Assembly: GCA_964036295.1 (NCBI GenBank)
Contig: OZ038466.1
Span: 10,628,001 to 10,692,000, forward strand
Origin: Plumapathes pennacea
Taxonomy: Eukaryota; Cnidaria; Anthozoa; Antipatharia; Myriopathidae
Length of the DNA stretch: 64,000 nucleotides
Direction: 5' to 3'
Shown here: positions 34,983-47,700 of the stretch, one piece after another
How the letters are laid out: every line of letters begins with the position of its first letter
Numbering within the stretch: the stretch's first letter is position 1
Program-made: the position numbers and the translations under genes
Notes under the pieces: generated by a model
Told to the model about the DNA's origin: nothing
The model's database searches: none
Seen by the model: the letters and a program-made list of their open reading frames with translations, nothing else

Positions 34983-36004
34983 GGTGGTAGTGCCCACGTG
35001 TCCCAGTGCCCACGGCCACACGCATTCCAGGTTGCACAGCTCACGTCTCCAAATCATACAGCCCACGACTCCTTGTCACACAGCCCACGTGCATATGTGT
35101 ATGTTTTATGAAAATGTGTATGTGTATGTGTGTATGTTTTATGATGTGAAGTAAATTCAGCAGAGCGGCCGTCAACAGTCGACAAGCAAACAAAACTCGG
35201 CTCTTATTTTGTATTTGATGTGTAATTCATAGTTGACTCGCGCGTTCATACCGACGCTATGCAGTGGTTTCTTCTTTATTTCGTACGAAGTAACTCGATT
35301 TTTAGATGAAATAAAACACGTCGATGCAGTGGTTTCTTCTTTCTTTCGCATCGAAGAACTTTCGAACTTTCTATAAACACCGAGTCGTATTATCATAACA
35401 ATTAAGGAAGAGAAAAGGTCATTGTTTACACCGGAGTCTGATATCGAGCTGGATTTGTAATAGTGTTTTCATTGGTTCGTGAGCAACAATTGAAAGTCGA
35501 ACAAAATGTATTCACTTCAACATTTTCACACCTTCTCGGATCAAAATGTCCCGAGTGTTATGATTGGGCCATTACAAATCGGTCCGGGTCAAGTTGTCAA
35601 ATGTCGCAAAAGCTATTTTTGTTTGAGCAGTAATTTGCATTGAGTTCTCCATGTGAAGTTTGACGTCATTGTCGACCAGGAGTCGAAGCTACAGATTTTT
35701 CCTTTTGAACCTGTTCACTTCAGATAAATACATTTACAAACAAATAAGGATTAGATCTTTTATTCTTGCGAAAGCAAATACAACATAAGAGCCGAGTTTT
35801 GTTTGCTTGTCGACCTCACGCTCGACTGTTGACGGCCGCTCTGCTGAATTTACTTCACATCATAAAACATACACACATACACATACACATTTTCATAAAA
35901 CATACACATACACACGTGGGCTGTGTGACAAAGAGTCGTGGGCTGTGCAACCTGGGACGCGGGCCGTGTGGCCGTGGGCACTGGGACACATGGGCACTAC
36001 CACC
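34983..36004. mobile_element. TIR element J, ~1.02 kb, ~225-bp inverted repeats
   Basis: Left TIR 34983-35212 and right TIR ~35778-36004. Ends GGTGGTAGTGCCCACGTGTC and GACACATGGGCACTACCACC. Inward are GTATGTGTATG/CATACACATAC tracts, TGTGAAGTAAATTCAGCAGA, GGCCGTCAACAGTCGA and AAACTCGGCTCTTATTTT. The left flank is TTAA (34979-34982) and TTAA also occurs at 36014-36017, suggesting a TTAA target. The ~560-bp interior has no transposase; non-autonomous. Confidence 0.85.
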
Positions 36005-36324
36005 GGTTACCGCTTAAACTACTGTACTGGGTGGATAAGGGGATAACTGGGACAACTAATAAACAGGACTTATGAATAAAAACCAGGGAAAACAGAATAT
36101 GTTTGATTTCTATGTCAATTGTGAAGAAACAATTATTGATCCTCTGCCAATGTGAGCTAATATTGTTTCTATCTTGAACAGGGGAAAAAAATCACTTTGA
36201 GAGATATTGAGTTCCTAACAATTGGTCGTACTGTATTTCTCGAGTTGCATTCTGCCCCTATTTCAAGGGGAAGCACAAATCCTTTCTGACGAAAACGTAT
36301 CCGTCAAATAATATAGGTGCTATT

Positions 36325-36590
36325 TTAAAGAGACCCTCTCACCGTAGATGCTCAGCGCGCCCAGTGACTGACGGCAGCCATTTTCGTATCATACGAAAAT
36401 GACGGATTCCTATGTTTTTCTACGTTTCATCGCGAAATAAATCAACACAAACTCAGAGAGTGTATTAAATTCGGCAATCAGCGACAGCCAGATCAATCAG
36501 TAATAACGTGGGTGCCTCAGGAAAGTCAAGCTCCGGATGGAAATATAAACATGGGCGCGTAAAGCATCTACGGTGAGAGGTTCTCTTTAA
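36325..36590. mobile_element. MITE with TTAAAGAGACC ends
   Basis: TTAAAGAGACCCTCTCACCG ... CGGTGAGAGGTTCTCTTTAA form ~28-bp TIRs. A central palindrome CATTTTCGTATCATACGAAAATG and short internal ORF-free sequence follow. It abuts the dispersed repeat E copy at 36589-36870. Confidence 0.85.
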
Positions 36591-36870
36591 CCCTTTCATT
36601 ACCAGGAGTGGTCAAACACAGGGCACAGAGAATATAAGGAATAAAGAAGATGTCACTGAAGCAACAACTCACCTTCATTCCTGCAAACTATATTGGTATG
36701 ATGTATTTGCGAGGATCCTTTGTCGCTGTTTGTAGCAGAGTCTGTCCTTATGAGCGGCTCGTGTTTTCGCTTCACCCAAAGGCGGTGGTGTCACACTTTC
36801 ACCCATAGTATATTTGAGGTTATTTTCCCTGGTAGTAATTGTCGCTAACCATGCAGATTGGCCGTCGATT
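36589..36870. repeat. Dispersed repeat E, second copy
   Basis: Starts AACCCTTTCATTACCAGGAG and contains AACTCACCTTCATTCCTG, GTGTCACACTTTCACCCATA and ATTGTCGCTAACCATGCAGA, matching the reverse complement of ~15410-15600. Confidence 0.6.
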
Positions 36871-37284
36871 CAGTTGTGCCCGATTTCCCAGGGAGAGCCT
36901 GGGAAAAAGCGATGTTTAGTCTCCAGTCCCTCTTTCCCTCCTCACCAGGCTGACTGACCGAGCGGTTAGCGCGTTTAGGTGGACTGAAACCGAATGGCGA
37001 CAACAGCCGTGGGGGATAACTAATAAAAACCTAACCACATCATTCACATTTTTTCCATTTAAATACTCTGCAAAGCGATTTTCAGGTTTATAGACCTACG
37101 AATTTTTGCAGAGAAATCCTCAATACAAGGCAATAGACTGGGCTCTTCATGGCAGTTGTTCTTGCTATCCCGCCAAGCACTGTCAGAATATCAGAATAAA
37201 AAGTTTTTAATATAGACAAACACAAGTATAAGGACAAGCACAAAAGACCTTATTTCACCCTAAAAACAGACTCGACGCAATCGC

Positions 37285-37342
37285 TAGCAGAACCAAAACA
37301 ATCACATCATTATTTTCGAAGGTCATGCAAAAACGGCTCTAA
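37285..37342. mobile_element. MITE family A, single end
   Basis: AACCAAAACAATCACATCAT followed by TTCGAAGGTCATGCAAAAAC and GGCTCTAA match the right end of the element at 4647-4973; the left end is missing. Confidence 0.55.
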
Positions 37343-37483
37343 AATAATTGTGATCGTTTTGCTTGTGCTTGCATAGATATACTGTTTTTACAGTCAAATA
37401 AGGACCTTGTGCTTGCGGTGAGAGAGAGTTAATAAAATTACACAGGAATGACTTCCACGAATCCAAATAACATAAATAAGACG

Positions 37484-37953
37484 CACAAGGTATAGGGAAG
37501 TATAGGAAAGCATAGGAAAGTATAGGAAAGTATAGGGAAGTATAGGAAGAGTAGCAAAGTAATAGCAGAGCGTAAGGAAACAGGAAAGTATAGCAAAGCA
37601 TAGCAAAATAGGGAAGTAATAGGCAAGCATAGGAAAGTATAGCAAAGCATAGACAAGCATAGGAAAGTGTATTAAAGCATAGGAAAGTATAGAAAAGTAT
37701 AGGGAAGCATAGGAAAGTATATATAGGAAAGCATAGGGAAGCATAGGAAAGCATAGGGAAGCATAGGAAAGTATAGGAATGTATAGCGAAGCATAGGCAA
37801 GTATATATACTTAGGCAAGCAAAGGCAAGTATAGGCAAGCACAGGGAAGTATAGAAAAGCAATAGCAAAGCATAGGGAAGCATAGCAAAGCATAGGCAAG
37901 GATAGGGAAGTATAGGAAAGCATAGAGAAGTATAGACAAACATAGCAAAGCAT
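37484..37953. repeat. 10-bp satellite (TATAGGAAAG / CATAGGGAAG), ~47 units
   Basis: About 470 bp of near-perfect 10-bp units with A/G and T/C variation. On the minus strand every frame is open and translates to Tyr/Leu/Cys/Phe-rich strings, which is a consequence of the repeat and not a protein. Confidence 0.9.
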
Positions 37954-37974
37954 ACACTGTAAAATTAAAAGTGC

Positions 37975-38190
37975 TGTGACGGCCCCATGAAAGGGGCCAA
38001 AATGGTGAGTCCAGGATGGCCCCCCTTTTTGGGTCTGTTTCGAGTTGACCCCTGTATTGGGGCCGAATTAGACCTTTATGCGGGCTGAATCGCAACATTA
38101 CAGGGCCATTCTGGAATTTAAAAGGACCAAACCGCCCCAAAAATATTGGTCCTCTTACAAATGGCCCCTTGGAAAATGACCAATTCAGCT
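37975..38190. repeat. Degenerate GGCCCCTT-rich repeat
   Basis: Repeated words GGCCCC, GGGGCC and GGACCAAA in both orientations directly after the 10-bp satellite; no fixed period. Confidence 0.45.
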
Positions 38191-38925
38191 CCTTTATAGT
38201 CTATTTAGGCAAAGACAGAGAAAGCGAGAGAAAAAATCAAGCTGAACCTGACAGATTATATATTTTAATATAGCATACTTACTTTTTCGTACAACCCATC
38301 AACTTGCACACACAATAAAGTCTATAATTTAAAGCATCTCACATGGAATCAGCTGGCAACACATGGCCCAACACACAACTTGAACATTATTATGTAAACC
38401 CCCTTAATTGCAGTACTTGTAATTGTCTGACGTACTACGAATGAGCTGGGAGAATGAAGAAATCACCTGTAAATGTCTTCAATTTGTATATTTACTGGGT
38501 AAGTATGTACTGTAAAATAATTCAAAAAAGAAGTTTGCTTCTTTATACAATCAGAGCATAATGAAACAATTTAATATAATTTTCTAAAAACTCTAACCTA
38601 CAGTAAATATTAGATATTTAACAGTTATAATTCCTTGATGACTAATAATTATAAAGATTTCTGATCCATCAAATGTTTCCTCTCACAAGTGATTGGTGGA
38701 ATTGTGACTCGGGACCCAATAACGTCTGCTGGTTATATAAACAACAAACTACTTTTGGCAAGGAAATATGCACAGATAATGTCATCCAAGGATATTACTT
38801 GTTCCGAGAAGCAAACAGTTGCTTGAGAGCAAAGCTTGTAATATTCTACTCCAAAAGAACAAGGCAATTAGATTGTGAAGTCAGCTTGGACTAAATTTAA
38901 ATCAAATTTACTAGTATGCAAACTC

Positions 38926-39056
38926 TAGTAGACTACATCATATAATGTGATGTCATAATGGAACTCTCTAGTAGGTTACATCATATAATGTGATGTCATA
39001 ATGGAACCCTCTAGTAGACTACATCATATAATGTAATGTCATAGCGGAACCCTCTA
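38926..39056. repeat. ~43-bp tandem repeat, three copies
   Basis: Unit contains CTCTAGTAGACTACATCATA followed by TAATGTGATGTCATAATGGAAC. It lies in an otherwise gene-free stretch (38190-41560). Confidence 0.8.
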
Positions 39057-39743
39057 TAACTACTGCATAGCAATAATATTTACCGTAATGATTCTAATAA
39101 CTGCCCAGCGCACTTAATATTTAATTTTGGGACCTTGAGGGAGGGCGCTTCATTAGAGACAGGGCACATATTTTGGAGATGGGGCAATTTGTGGTATAAC
39201 ACTTTAACAATAAACTGTAACAAAGATAAGAACTTCAACAATAAACTGCAACTTGGTCTACACTACATGTTAGTCCGCAGCCACAAAAGTTCACTCGGTT
39301 ATCAACAAGTTCATTATAGCTATGGCAGGGTTTGTACTCTTTTGGGCTTTAGAAATTCCATGACTTTCCATGACCTTTTCCACAGCCATTTAAAGTTTTC
39401 CATGATCTAAAGTTGACCAGTTGCTTTCGAAAATTAACAAAAGCTGTTCGTTTCCCGACTCATTTTCACTTTTTTCATTCACAAGAAATTCATTTCATAC
39501 AATGAACATCATTTTCCATGACTTTCAAGGCCTGGAAAATGAAATTCAAAAATTCCATGACTTTCCAGGTTTTCCATGACCCATACAAACCCTGTATAGC
39601 CCAGATAGCAATTTGAGATGGCGATAATGGCAAATGTGTCTAACACTCTTGAAACCAGGGGCGTTTATTGAAGACAGGGTGCATATTGGAGGAGGGGCGA
39701 AAGACTTTGCACTGTCTAATAGGGCACTTATTAGAATCCTTAC

Positions 39744-39744
<1 letters not shown>

Positions 39745-39787
<43 letters not shown>

Positions 39788-39795
39788 TAGTAGTA
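39745..39795. repeat. (GTA)n microsatellite, ~17 copies
   Basis: GTAGTAGTAGTAG with one GTG interruption. Confidence 0.95.
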
Positions 39796-40691
39796 CTATT
39801 TTATTGGTTTTGTCATTGACACTGTATGAAAATATGGTATCTATAGTTGCGCTGGTGGTCACAGTGACCCTATTCCTCCAGTTTAACAATTCTGTCACAA
39901 ATTGAATTATAGTACAGTATTTCTTAATTTCTTATTTCTTATTTTTGTTTGTTTGTTTTTTTCTTACAAGATGCTTTTAAAAGGTATGTTTTTAAAATTC
40001 AGGCATAAACCTCCCTCCCTATCCTTCCTTGAAAATAGATAACATTGTCATGTGCACGTATGACCATTGCTATAAAAATAGTTTGACCTAAAGGATCACC
40101 AAGAATTCCCACTATAGGTCAGGTTCCAAAATATTGCAGGCGCAACTGGCGTAATATGCAAATAGTGTTGTATTCAGAGTGTTTTATTATATTATAGAAA
40201 CAAAAAAGAGGGTTCCACTACAACTTTGAGTAGTGCTGATAAATGAAAAAAATCTTGTACTTGAATAAAACTTAGATTTTTTCCCCCAACTTCCCGGAAG
40301 ATCTCAATGCAATTTTCATTTTATATATAAGCCAATCACTGTATAGACTCACAAAATTGTATGCCATTTCACAACTATAATTTTTAGTGAATTAACTCAA
40401 TTAATAACATGCATAAAATAATTTCTGCATTCTGACTGGCTGAGCGCATGTCAATTATTTATTCCATAAAGTGCAAAAATGTGAAATTAGCAGTGCAGAA
40501 ATGTGAAATTAAGAGTGCAGAAATTTGAAATTAAAATTGTGACAGCTGGCACACGTGTTAAGCTGCAAAGCCAAACAAAACAGAAAGAGTGTTTTCATTC
40601 CTGTAGGACAATTCTGTTTTTGAAGAAATAAAGTTCTTGAGAGACACTGGTGAATTGTAACGAAATTGAAAAAAAAAATGTGTGACAAATT

Positions 40692-40893
40692 ATTGTATGC
40701 ATGTTACAAGTAATCACATGATTTCAAATGCAATTTTGGAATAAATGAGCACTTGTAATTTTTCAAAGACCATAAATTGCACTCACATGGCACTCGTGCA
40801 ATTTTGTGGTCTTGAAAAATTTACTCATGTTCATTTATTCCAAATTGTACTCAAAATCATGCGATTACCTATACAAATCGTATTTGCATGCTT
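40692..40893. mobile_element. MITE-like palindrome
   Basis: GTAATCACATGATTTCAAAT and, on the other side, AAAATCATGCGATTACC are inverted partners. The arms continue through CAATTTTGGAATAAATGA / TCATTTATTCCAAATTG and AAATTGCACTCA / TGCAATTTTGTGG. Confidence 0.65.
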
Positions 40894-40988
40894 AACCTAT
40901 GTTTCTTGATTCAGATATGGATAAGCCAAAGGAAGAGGTATTTGCAAACAGAGTACAAACTGTGACTGGGGGTCACTTCGATGAAACA

Positions 40989-41307
40989 AGCAGTTTTCAG
41001 ATGACTGTCAATAACCAATACCAAAGCAAGTACACTACAAATCACAGAGGCTGCAGAAAACACTTTCAAACAATTAGAAGCCAAAAGTAATAAATTATTG
41101 CATTTTACTTTGAAGAAGAAACCAATCAGCAGTATGTGAAAATGACAGTCTCACTTGTTTACATGAGAATATTGCAACAGGTTTTGCTTTTGCTCCTCAT
41201 TCGCCCAGAATGCTGTTAAGCGTGTTTAGACCAATCCAAAAGTGTAGCAAACAAAACCAAATCAATCACACAACATACTGTCCACAGTCAACTGAAAACC
41301 ATTCTAT
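40989..41307. mobile_element. MITE family A, diverged copy
   Basis: Ends GCAGTTTTCAGATGACTGTC and CAGTCAACTGAAAACCATTC. The interior has CCAATACCAAAGCAAG and AAACAAAACCAAATCAATCA. Same length class (~320 bp) as 4647-4973. Confidence 0.75.
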
Positions 41308-41559
41308 ACATTACCCTGATCAAAATAATACTCCAACATGATTGATTCAAATATAATGTTGGAGAGCAATATCTGGAACTGAAATCAAACAATAATCTGA
41401 CTGAATGTAAGGACAACTTGTCAACTGTAAATTGTACCCTAGCACCTTAAGTCCAATTGATTTGATTGTGCAACTACCCATCTGACAGAATCTCTTCACA
41501 CATGCCACAGAAATTCTCAGAATTCTTCATTTGATGAACTAAAGCTATTCTAATATAAT

Positions 41560-41565
41560 TTTATT
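41560..41565 (-). terminator. Likely WDFY poly(A) signal (AATAAA)
   Basis: AATAAA on the minus strand about 145 nt past the WDFY stop codon. Confidence 0.5.
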
Positions 41566-41709
41566 ATCTACCTCATGAGCCAACAGTGGTCCAGCCAAAA
41601 AGCAAGTCAATGGGCATGTTTCTTTAGACAATACAATGACATCATGTGTACATTTGTACGTCTTTGTGATTTGTCAAGCCTAGATCTTTCATGCCAAGAA
41701 ACATCACCT

Positions 41710-44700
41710 TTATGACAAGAGAATGGACTTCACATCCCATAACTGTTAAGAAAAAAAAATTATGCATCAAGACATGTTCCTTTGATGATGAAACTGAATT
41801 CTGATGTTGAGATTTCAGATAAAGTACAGTACCAAAAGGGTGCAAAAGATAAGATTTAGAGAAGGACAAAGTCAAACTACTGTAGTTGCACCATTTTACC
41901 ACAGCTGTTTGATTATTGATGGATGATGTTGAAGATGACATGATAATGACGATGCATTTATATAGCGCAAATAGAATATATTCAAATGCACTTTACAATG
42001 ATCTCTGAATTAATGATGGTAATGGGGGACAGTTCACAGCACCGGGGAAATCCTCCTGCTCTTTTTGAGAAGTGTAAGTTGTTTAAAATCCCTCATGTTG
42101 GGTTAGTAAGGTTGAAAGACTGGGTTAATGTCCCCACCTAAGGACAGAGGGTACCTCAGACAGGAACATAGTCCTTCCCACTTCACACTGCCAGGGTTAG
42201 ATCCCCAAGCAGCAATCAACCTGGGCCGCATTGGTGAAAGACCAGCGTGCTAACTGCTTGGCCACCTGAACACCCACCGTGACTAACGACAATATTATTA
42301 ATGACAAACGATGATTGACAGTGATGATTATTGATGATAACAAATGCCATTTCTTTTATTCAGAGGTAAATTTCAAAAACTTCCAAAGTTAAACATTGCT
42401 TTCATGCCTTATGTAATACAGTCGAGAACAGTATAATTTTTTTTTATGATTTATATTGGTACGACTGCCGTACTCCACTCAATGACAACTATTTAATTCA
42501 GTCAAGGGTGGCAAATGGTAAAATCCGAGACTTGCCGAGACCCTTGTTAAAAAATTCAAGAACAAGACTTTAACCACTCAGAGACTCCAAGATGGAAAGA
42601 AACAAAAACAATGAGACTCCGAGACTCATCCAAAAGGCTGACCAAAACTTTCCAAGACCCACGGTTTCTACGTACCATTAGCCACCCACTAAATCTTCAG
42701 GTTTCATTTGCCAGTTCAGAAACTGAAGTTTTTGTTGACAAGTTAGAGGGTTTTATTAGTCATTACAACTTACTTTAATTATTCTGTCTCCTCCACAGGT
42801 GAGTAGCCTTCCTTTGGTCAGATCCATGTGCATGAACCGTACAGGGTGTTTGCTGTCATGATAGGTTGCTAAGGAGGCACGACTGGTGAAAACAAAACTT
42901 TTTCATTAAAGTCTTTACCCTCAGGACCTACTGTGTGTCCAAAATATCCAATGGGTCCTAAAGAAACTGTATGAGTACTACCAGAAGAACTGATAATCTG
43001 ACCAGCTTGAAACCAAGCAAAAGATCATCTACTGTAACTAATAGTACCATACCACTTTTCCATATTCAACTGCATACAGTTGATTGTGTGCATGGAGAAG
43101 TTTGTCTGTGATTGCTAATGGACTCCCAAGTCAAGTAAACTCTCATTTAGCCACCCACTTGACTCGACTTCGGTTGACTTTGATTGAGCTCAAATTATCC
43201 ACCCAAATCGACCCAACATTTTCACTGTTTGGCTATCTAAGCCAAGTTGAGCCAAGATCAATGCAAGGTGATGGCATCAGCTTTTGTTATGGCAATTAGA
43301 AATGACTTTCTTGTGACTTGGCTTGACTTGGGAGTACTGTTTGGCCAGTTCTGATTTTGCAGACTTGGGAGTTCATTTGGTCAGGGCTTAAAAGACAATA
43401 TCATGGTTTTACACATAGTAGAAACAAAGGTACTGTACATGTACACAGAAAAGAAAATTAAACTTGATATCTGAATTAACTAAACAAGCATACTTACTCC
43501 TCATCTGTGATGCTTTCAAAGCATTCACTGCAGACTCGCACAGAATATTCAAAGCCCATAATGGGAAGAACAGATTGTTTGTTGCTGCAATCATTACATA
43601 CTGCTCGGCCACACTTGCGGCAGTGATGCTGAGAATGAGAACAAAACACAAAGTCATTAGCTTGTACCTTTACACAGAGACTGCACAAGGACATGTAAAT
43701 AGGATGCATTGGAAATAACATTATTCACAGTATTCCTTGTGTAGTTTACTGTAAATCAAACATGTGGGTAAATACTACCTCTTATAACCCCTACCTGTCT
43801 GAATCCTACTGCCTTCTGATTCCACATTCCCTTAAAGTTCCAAAAGAATGGACTACTGCAACGTTCACAAATGTCACTCTGTGACCATTCTGGTGTCTGT
43901 TACAAACAAGAAACATACTGTGAGTCAAGAAGTTTTGTTTTACAAAAAGATTGCTTATAGAGCATGACCTATGAAGTGTATTACCAAAGCCTGATGTATG
44001 CTATGTACATTCTCTTGATCTTGGAGAAAAACAAACAATATAAAAATTTAGTTAAACTAATATATCTTGCAATGAAAATTAACTTAAATAAATTAAATTA
44101 AAAAATAATTAACTTAAAAAATAATTAACTTAAATAATGACTAAAATTATAATAGCTTATCTTCGGCTGAGTGGAGTAAAGTGTAATGAAAGCAAGAAAA
44201 TAGCTTCTCAAGTTCCCAAGTGAGAGGATGGAATGTATATGTGAATATTTAGGTTTATCATTATGTAATTAGGTATGAGAAACTTAGTTTTACATGCACT
44301 GCAGAAAAAATGTACTGAACAAAATAATTCAATGTACCAGTACCTCATGCCTCTCAACATTCATGTCCCAAGCCATAACAGCTCCATCTTCACTGCATGA
44401 TAATAACTTTTTAGCATGGGGTGCATAGCACAGTCCTTGAACTTTGGTCCTGGCAAAGAAAAATACCATACTGTCAGTTCAGCACTCTACAAAGTCTTTT
44501 ATCAGGTTGATGAGGAAACATTCTCCCAACCATACTAAAAAAAAAAAATGTGTAAGGGGCACTGATAGAATACCATCTTGGGACACTTCCTCATCTTTTA
44601 AATTAATATAAAATCCACTTTTCCTGTCTATAGCCATTTCCACTCCCCCCAGTTCAATGCTACAGGATGCAGGAGGAGAGAGAGAGAGAGAGAGGGGAGG

Positions 44701-47700
44701 AGGACGGAAAGAAGTGATGATTTAATAGCATTATATATAATGTGCTCTTTTACCATGTGTCCCAAAAACCTTTTTCTTTAATTGTAGCTATTCACATTTT
44801 CCTCATTAACATGTAGCACATGGAAAGAAGAAGAAGAAAAAAAAAAAAGAATGGAATTTCGTATCACAGTTGAATCTAGGGCAGATCCAGGATTCTGTGC
44901 AGGGGGGTTCGAGTGGGGGTTCATAGATTTAATTTTGTTGAAGTACTTTTGAGTTAAAATTAGTATACCTTCAGATCGGTATTTTTCATACTACTGAGTT
45001 AACCAAAGGGGGTTCAAATGAACTGTTCAAACCCCCCCCTGGATCTGCCATAGTTGAATGGAAAATAAAGAAAATCAAGCGAAAACAGGAAATCAAAAAG
45101 GGAAGGGAGTTGAGGTAAGATTTCAATCTGAAGCCCTTGACTTACAAGTGGCCTTGCAGCTCAAATGCATTTCCTTGTTGGCCTCCAATGTCCCATATGA
45201 TGATTGACTGATCAAAACTACCAGAAAATAGCTGTTTATTGTCTGGATCCCAAGCCAAGCACCTGACACTGCCTGTTATAAAGAGATAATATAGAAAAGG
45301 CTGAAGGACATGCCCCACAAATTACACTGCAATCATCCAAACTTTAGATAATAATATTCAAATAAAATCTACATGTATATGAATATTGACTCTCACTTTG
45401 CCTGGGGTGATAACAGAAAGTCAACAGAGGGACTCTATAAAGACAAACTGGTGTATCAACTGTGTGTTGATGAGGGTAATGGAACACAGTGAAAGAGACA
45501 AAGGGCTAGCACTCAAAATGTCAGCTATTGTCCCGTTCACAGCGTTCCATTACCCTCATCAACACACAGTTGATACACCAGTTTGTCTTCTGCCACGCCG
45601 ACGCAGTCAACATTTTTTATTTACATTTTTAGTATTACACGACTCTATTAAGACTTTCATTTCTACAGTATGTGGGTAAAGGGTGTTCAGAGGGCATTTC
45701 CTAGGCCAGTATGAGAAAGGAGAGGGCAGGCCAGTCATGGAAAGGGCAGGAAGTGCAAAATCATGATACCCAACTGCAAATGACTATACCACATACACAG
45801 TTTGAGCACTGAAACCTTCACCCACCATTTTCAAGGAATTGAAACTGGCAAACCCCTTTCCAAATGATAAATTTGAGGTCAGACCAATTTGGCCCCACAT
45901 CATCATCTGATGAAACCCCTTCACTTAATATTGACTCTGAACGTGACTTACACTCAGGTAACTGAAATGTCAGTTACCAACAACAATCCTCCTGAAGACT
46001 TTCAGAAAACAAACAAACAATATAAAATTGGTTGAGAGGGACCCTTTACATCAACCTAGCTTGATCCTCCACTTTGATAGAAATTCTAGAAACTCAATAA
46101 AGAAAAACATGGCGGCAATCACCTTCACCAAACCATGATGACCAGAACTTGCCTGTGTGACCTTTCAGAACTGTCACCACTGCCAACGAATTGGACTCCA
46201 GTTTAATTACACTTATCTGGCCGGCATAGTCCCCGACAAATACATGCTTTGACTCAGCATCATATCTTTTGAAAGTTAAGAATAACAATAAGAAAGACAA
46301 GAGGAAAATCAAAGCAGCAGGGCAGCCCAAAGCTAGAATTTAAGCAGAATGGACTTGTTTCCCCATGATCACCTTGAATAATTTCACCTTCATGTAATGT
46401 GGCTAAGTGCAATTTAGGCAAAGTTAACCTCTAGACAGTGCCAGTCAGCAGTTGTTCCCATGGCCCGGGGATGTCCCAAGGGTTTGCAGTCGGGGCAGTT
46501 GCAGGTCAGATACTCTCCTTTGGCAACTCCCCCACTGGGCACCTACCCCCAAACGCATTGGTAATGAGTTTAACCAAAAAAGCCTGCCCTTTATATAAAG
46601 CTACTGTACATTCACACCCATACACAGTATTGTACAGCTGAGTCAAAATGTATTCTGGTGAGCCATTTGATGATCAAACAGGAATAATGATCATGCAAAA
46701 ACAAAACAAAACTCAGTATAAATATCTACTGTAAGGATACTGTAGTGAAGTGCACCATGCCTCGCCCTGGTGTCCACTAATTCGTTTGCCACTGGTGGTG
46801 TCATGCCACTGGAAATATTTGTCTCTTCCTACACTCAGGAGCCATTCGTGTTCCAGGGAAAACAACACACCTGTCACCCTGTTCATGTGTGCTGGAAGAC
46901 ATGGTAAGAATCTCTGTTACTTTCTAATGATCAAAATACATTAACCTTTGACAAGGTACTGAAAATTGCAGCTATGACATGCAGCTGTAATACTCACAAC
47001 CCCTGAACTCAATGATAATGTAACAGAATAAGAAAAAAAAAAACAATATGAAAATTAACCAAAGTTCATAATACAAGTTCTCCCAAGAGAGAATTGATCA
47101 ATTAATTAGACATTTTGAGAAAGTAATGAAGTACAGCTGCAGTAGAGTTCTCCTCACTGCACGATATGGGGTGTAGTTCTGGTTAAAATGAAAAGGGAAC
47201 ATCAAATTTCAGATCACTTACGAGTGATAGGGTTATAGGTATACTGGATTGTACAGACACAGTAACTGTGGGTATCACTTTAAAAGGTGTTATTTTATAT
47301 AATGACAGTAGTTTCGCCCTTTCTCTGTCAGTGCATAAAAAAAGCTACAGGTCTAAAATAGGGTTGAAAATTTTGGTTTAAACTATTTTGGTCCCCCCTC
47401 CCCCCCCCCCCCCCCCCCCTGGAAAGACAATGCAATGTTCTGTTCTCATAATCCCAGGATGAATCTTTAGGAATCTAACTACATTGTAATGTTAATATTG
47501 CTTTGGACAAATACACACATTTTACCAGCAACAAAAACACTCACCCAAGTAATTTCTTTTATGAGTTAATCTGTTAAAGTCCTCCGAGAGTTCAAACTCC
47601 TACAGAACGAGAAAAATGATATAATTTAAATTTAGTGTTTGACATAAACAATCCAGCTTCTTCAGCTATAACACCTGAATGCTGCTGGCCCAAGGAACCA

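Noticed and set aside
36940-37010. Possible tRNA gene (CTGACTGACCGAGCGGTTAGCGCG)
   Set aside because: Only an A box-like word is present; no B box (GGTTCGA.TCC), acceptor stem or anticodon arm could be placed.
37323-37943. A ~200-residue Tyr/Leu/Phe/Cys-rich open frame on the minus strand
   Set aside because: It is the translation of the 10-bp satellite; all three frames on that strand are open in the same way.
42095-42160. Alternative last WDFY exon (GTGGGGACATTAACCCAG)
   Set aside because: It lies in the SINE-like repeat and gives a poorer match than [10 protein letters not shown] at 41710-41742, which has a perfect TTCTTAACAG acceptor and correct phase.
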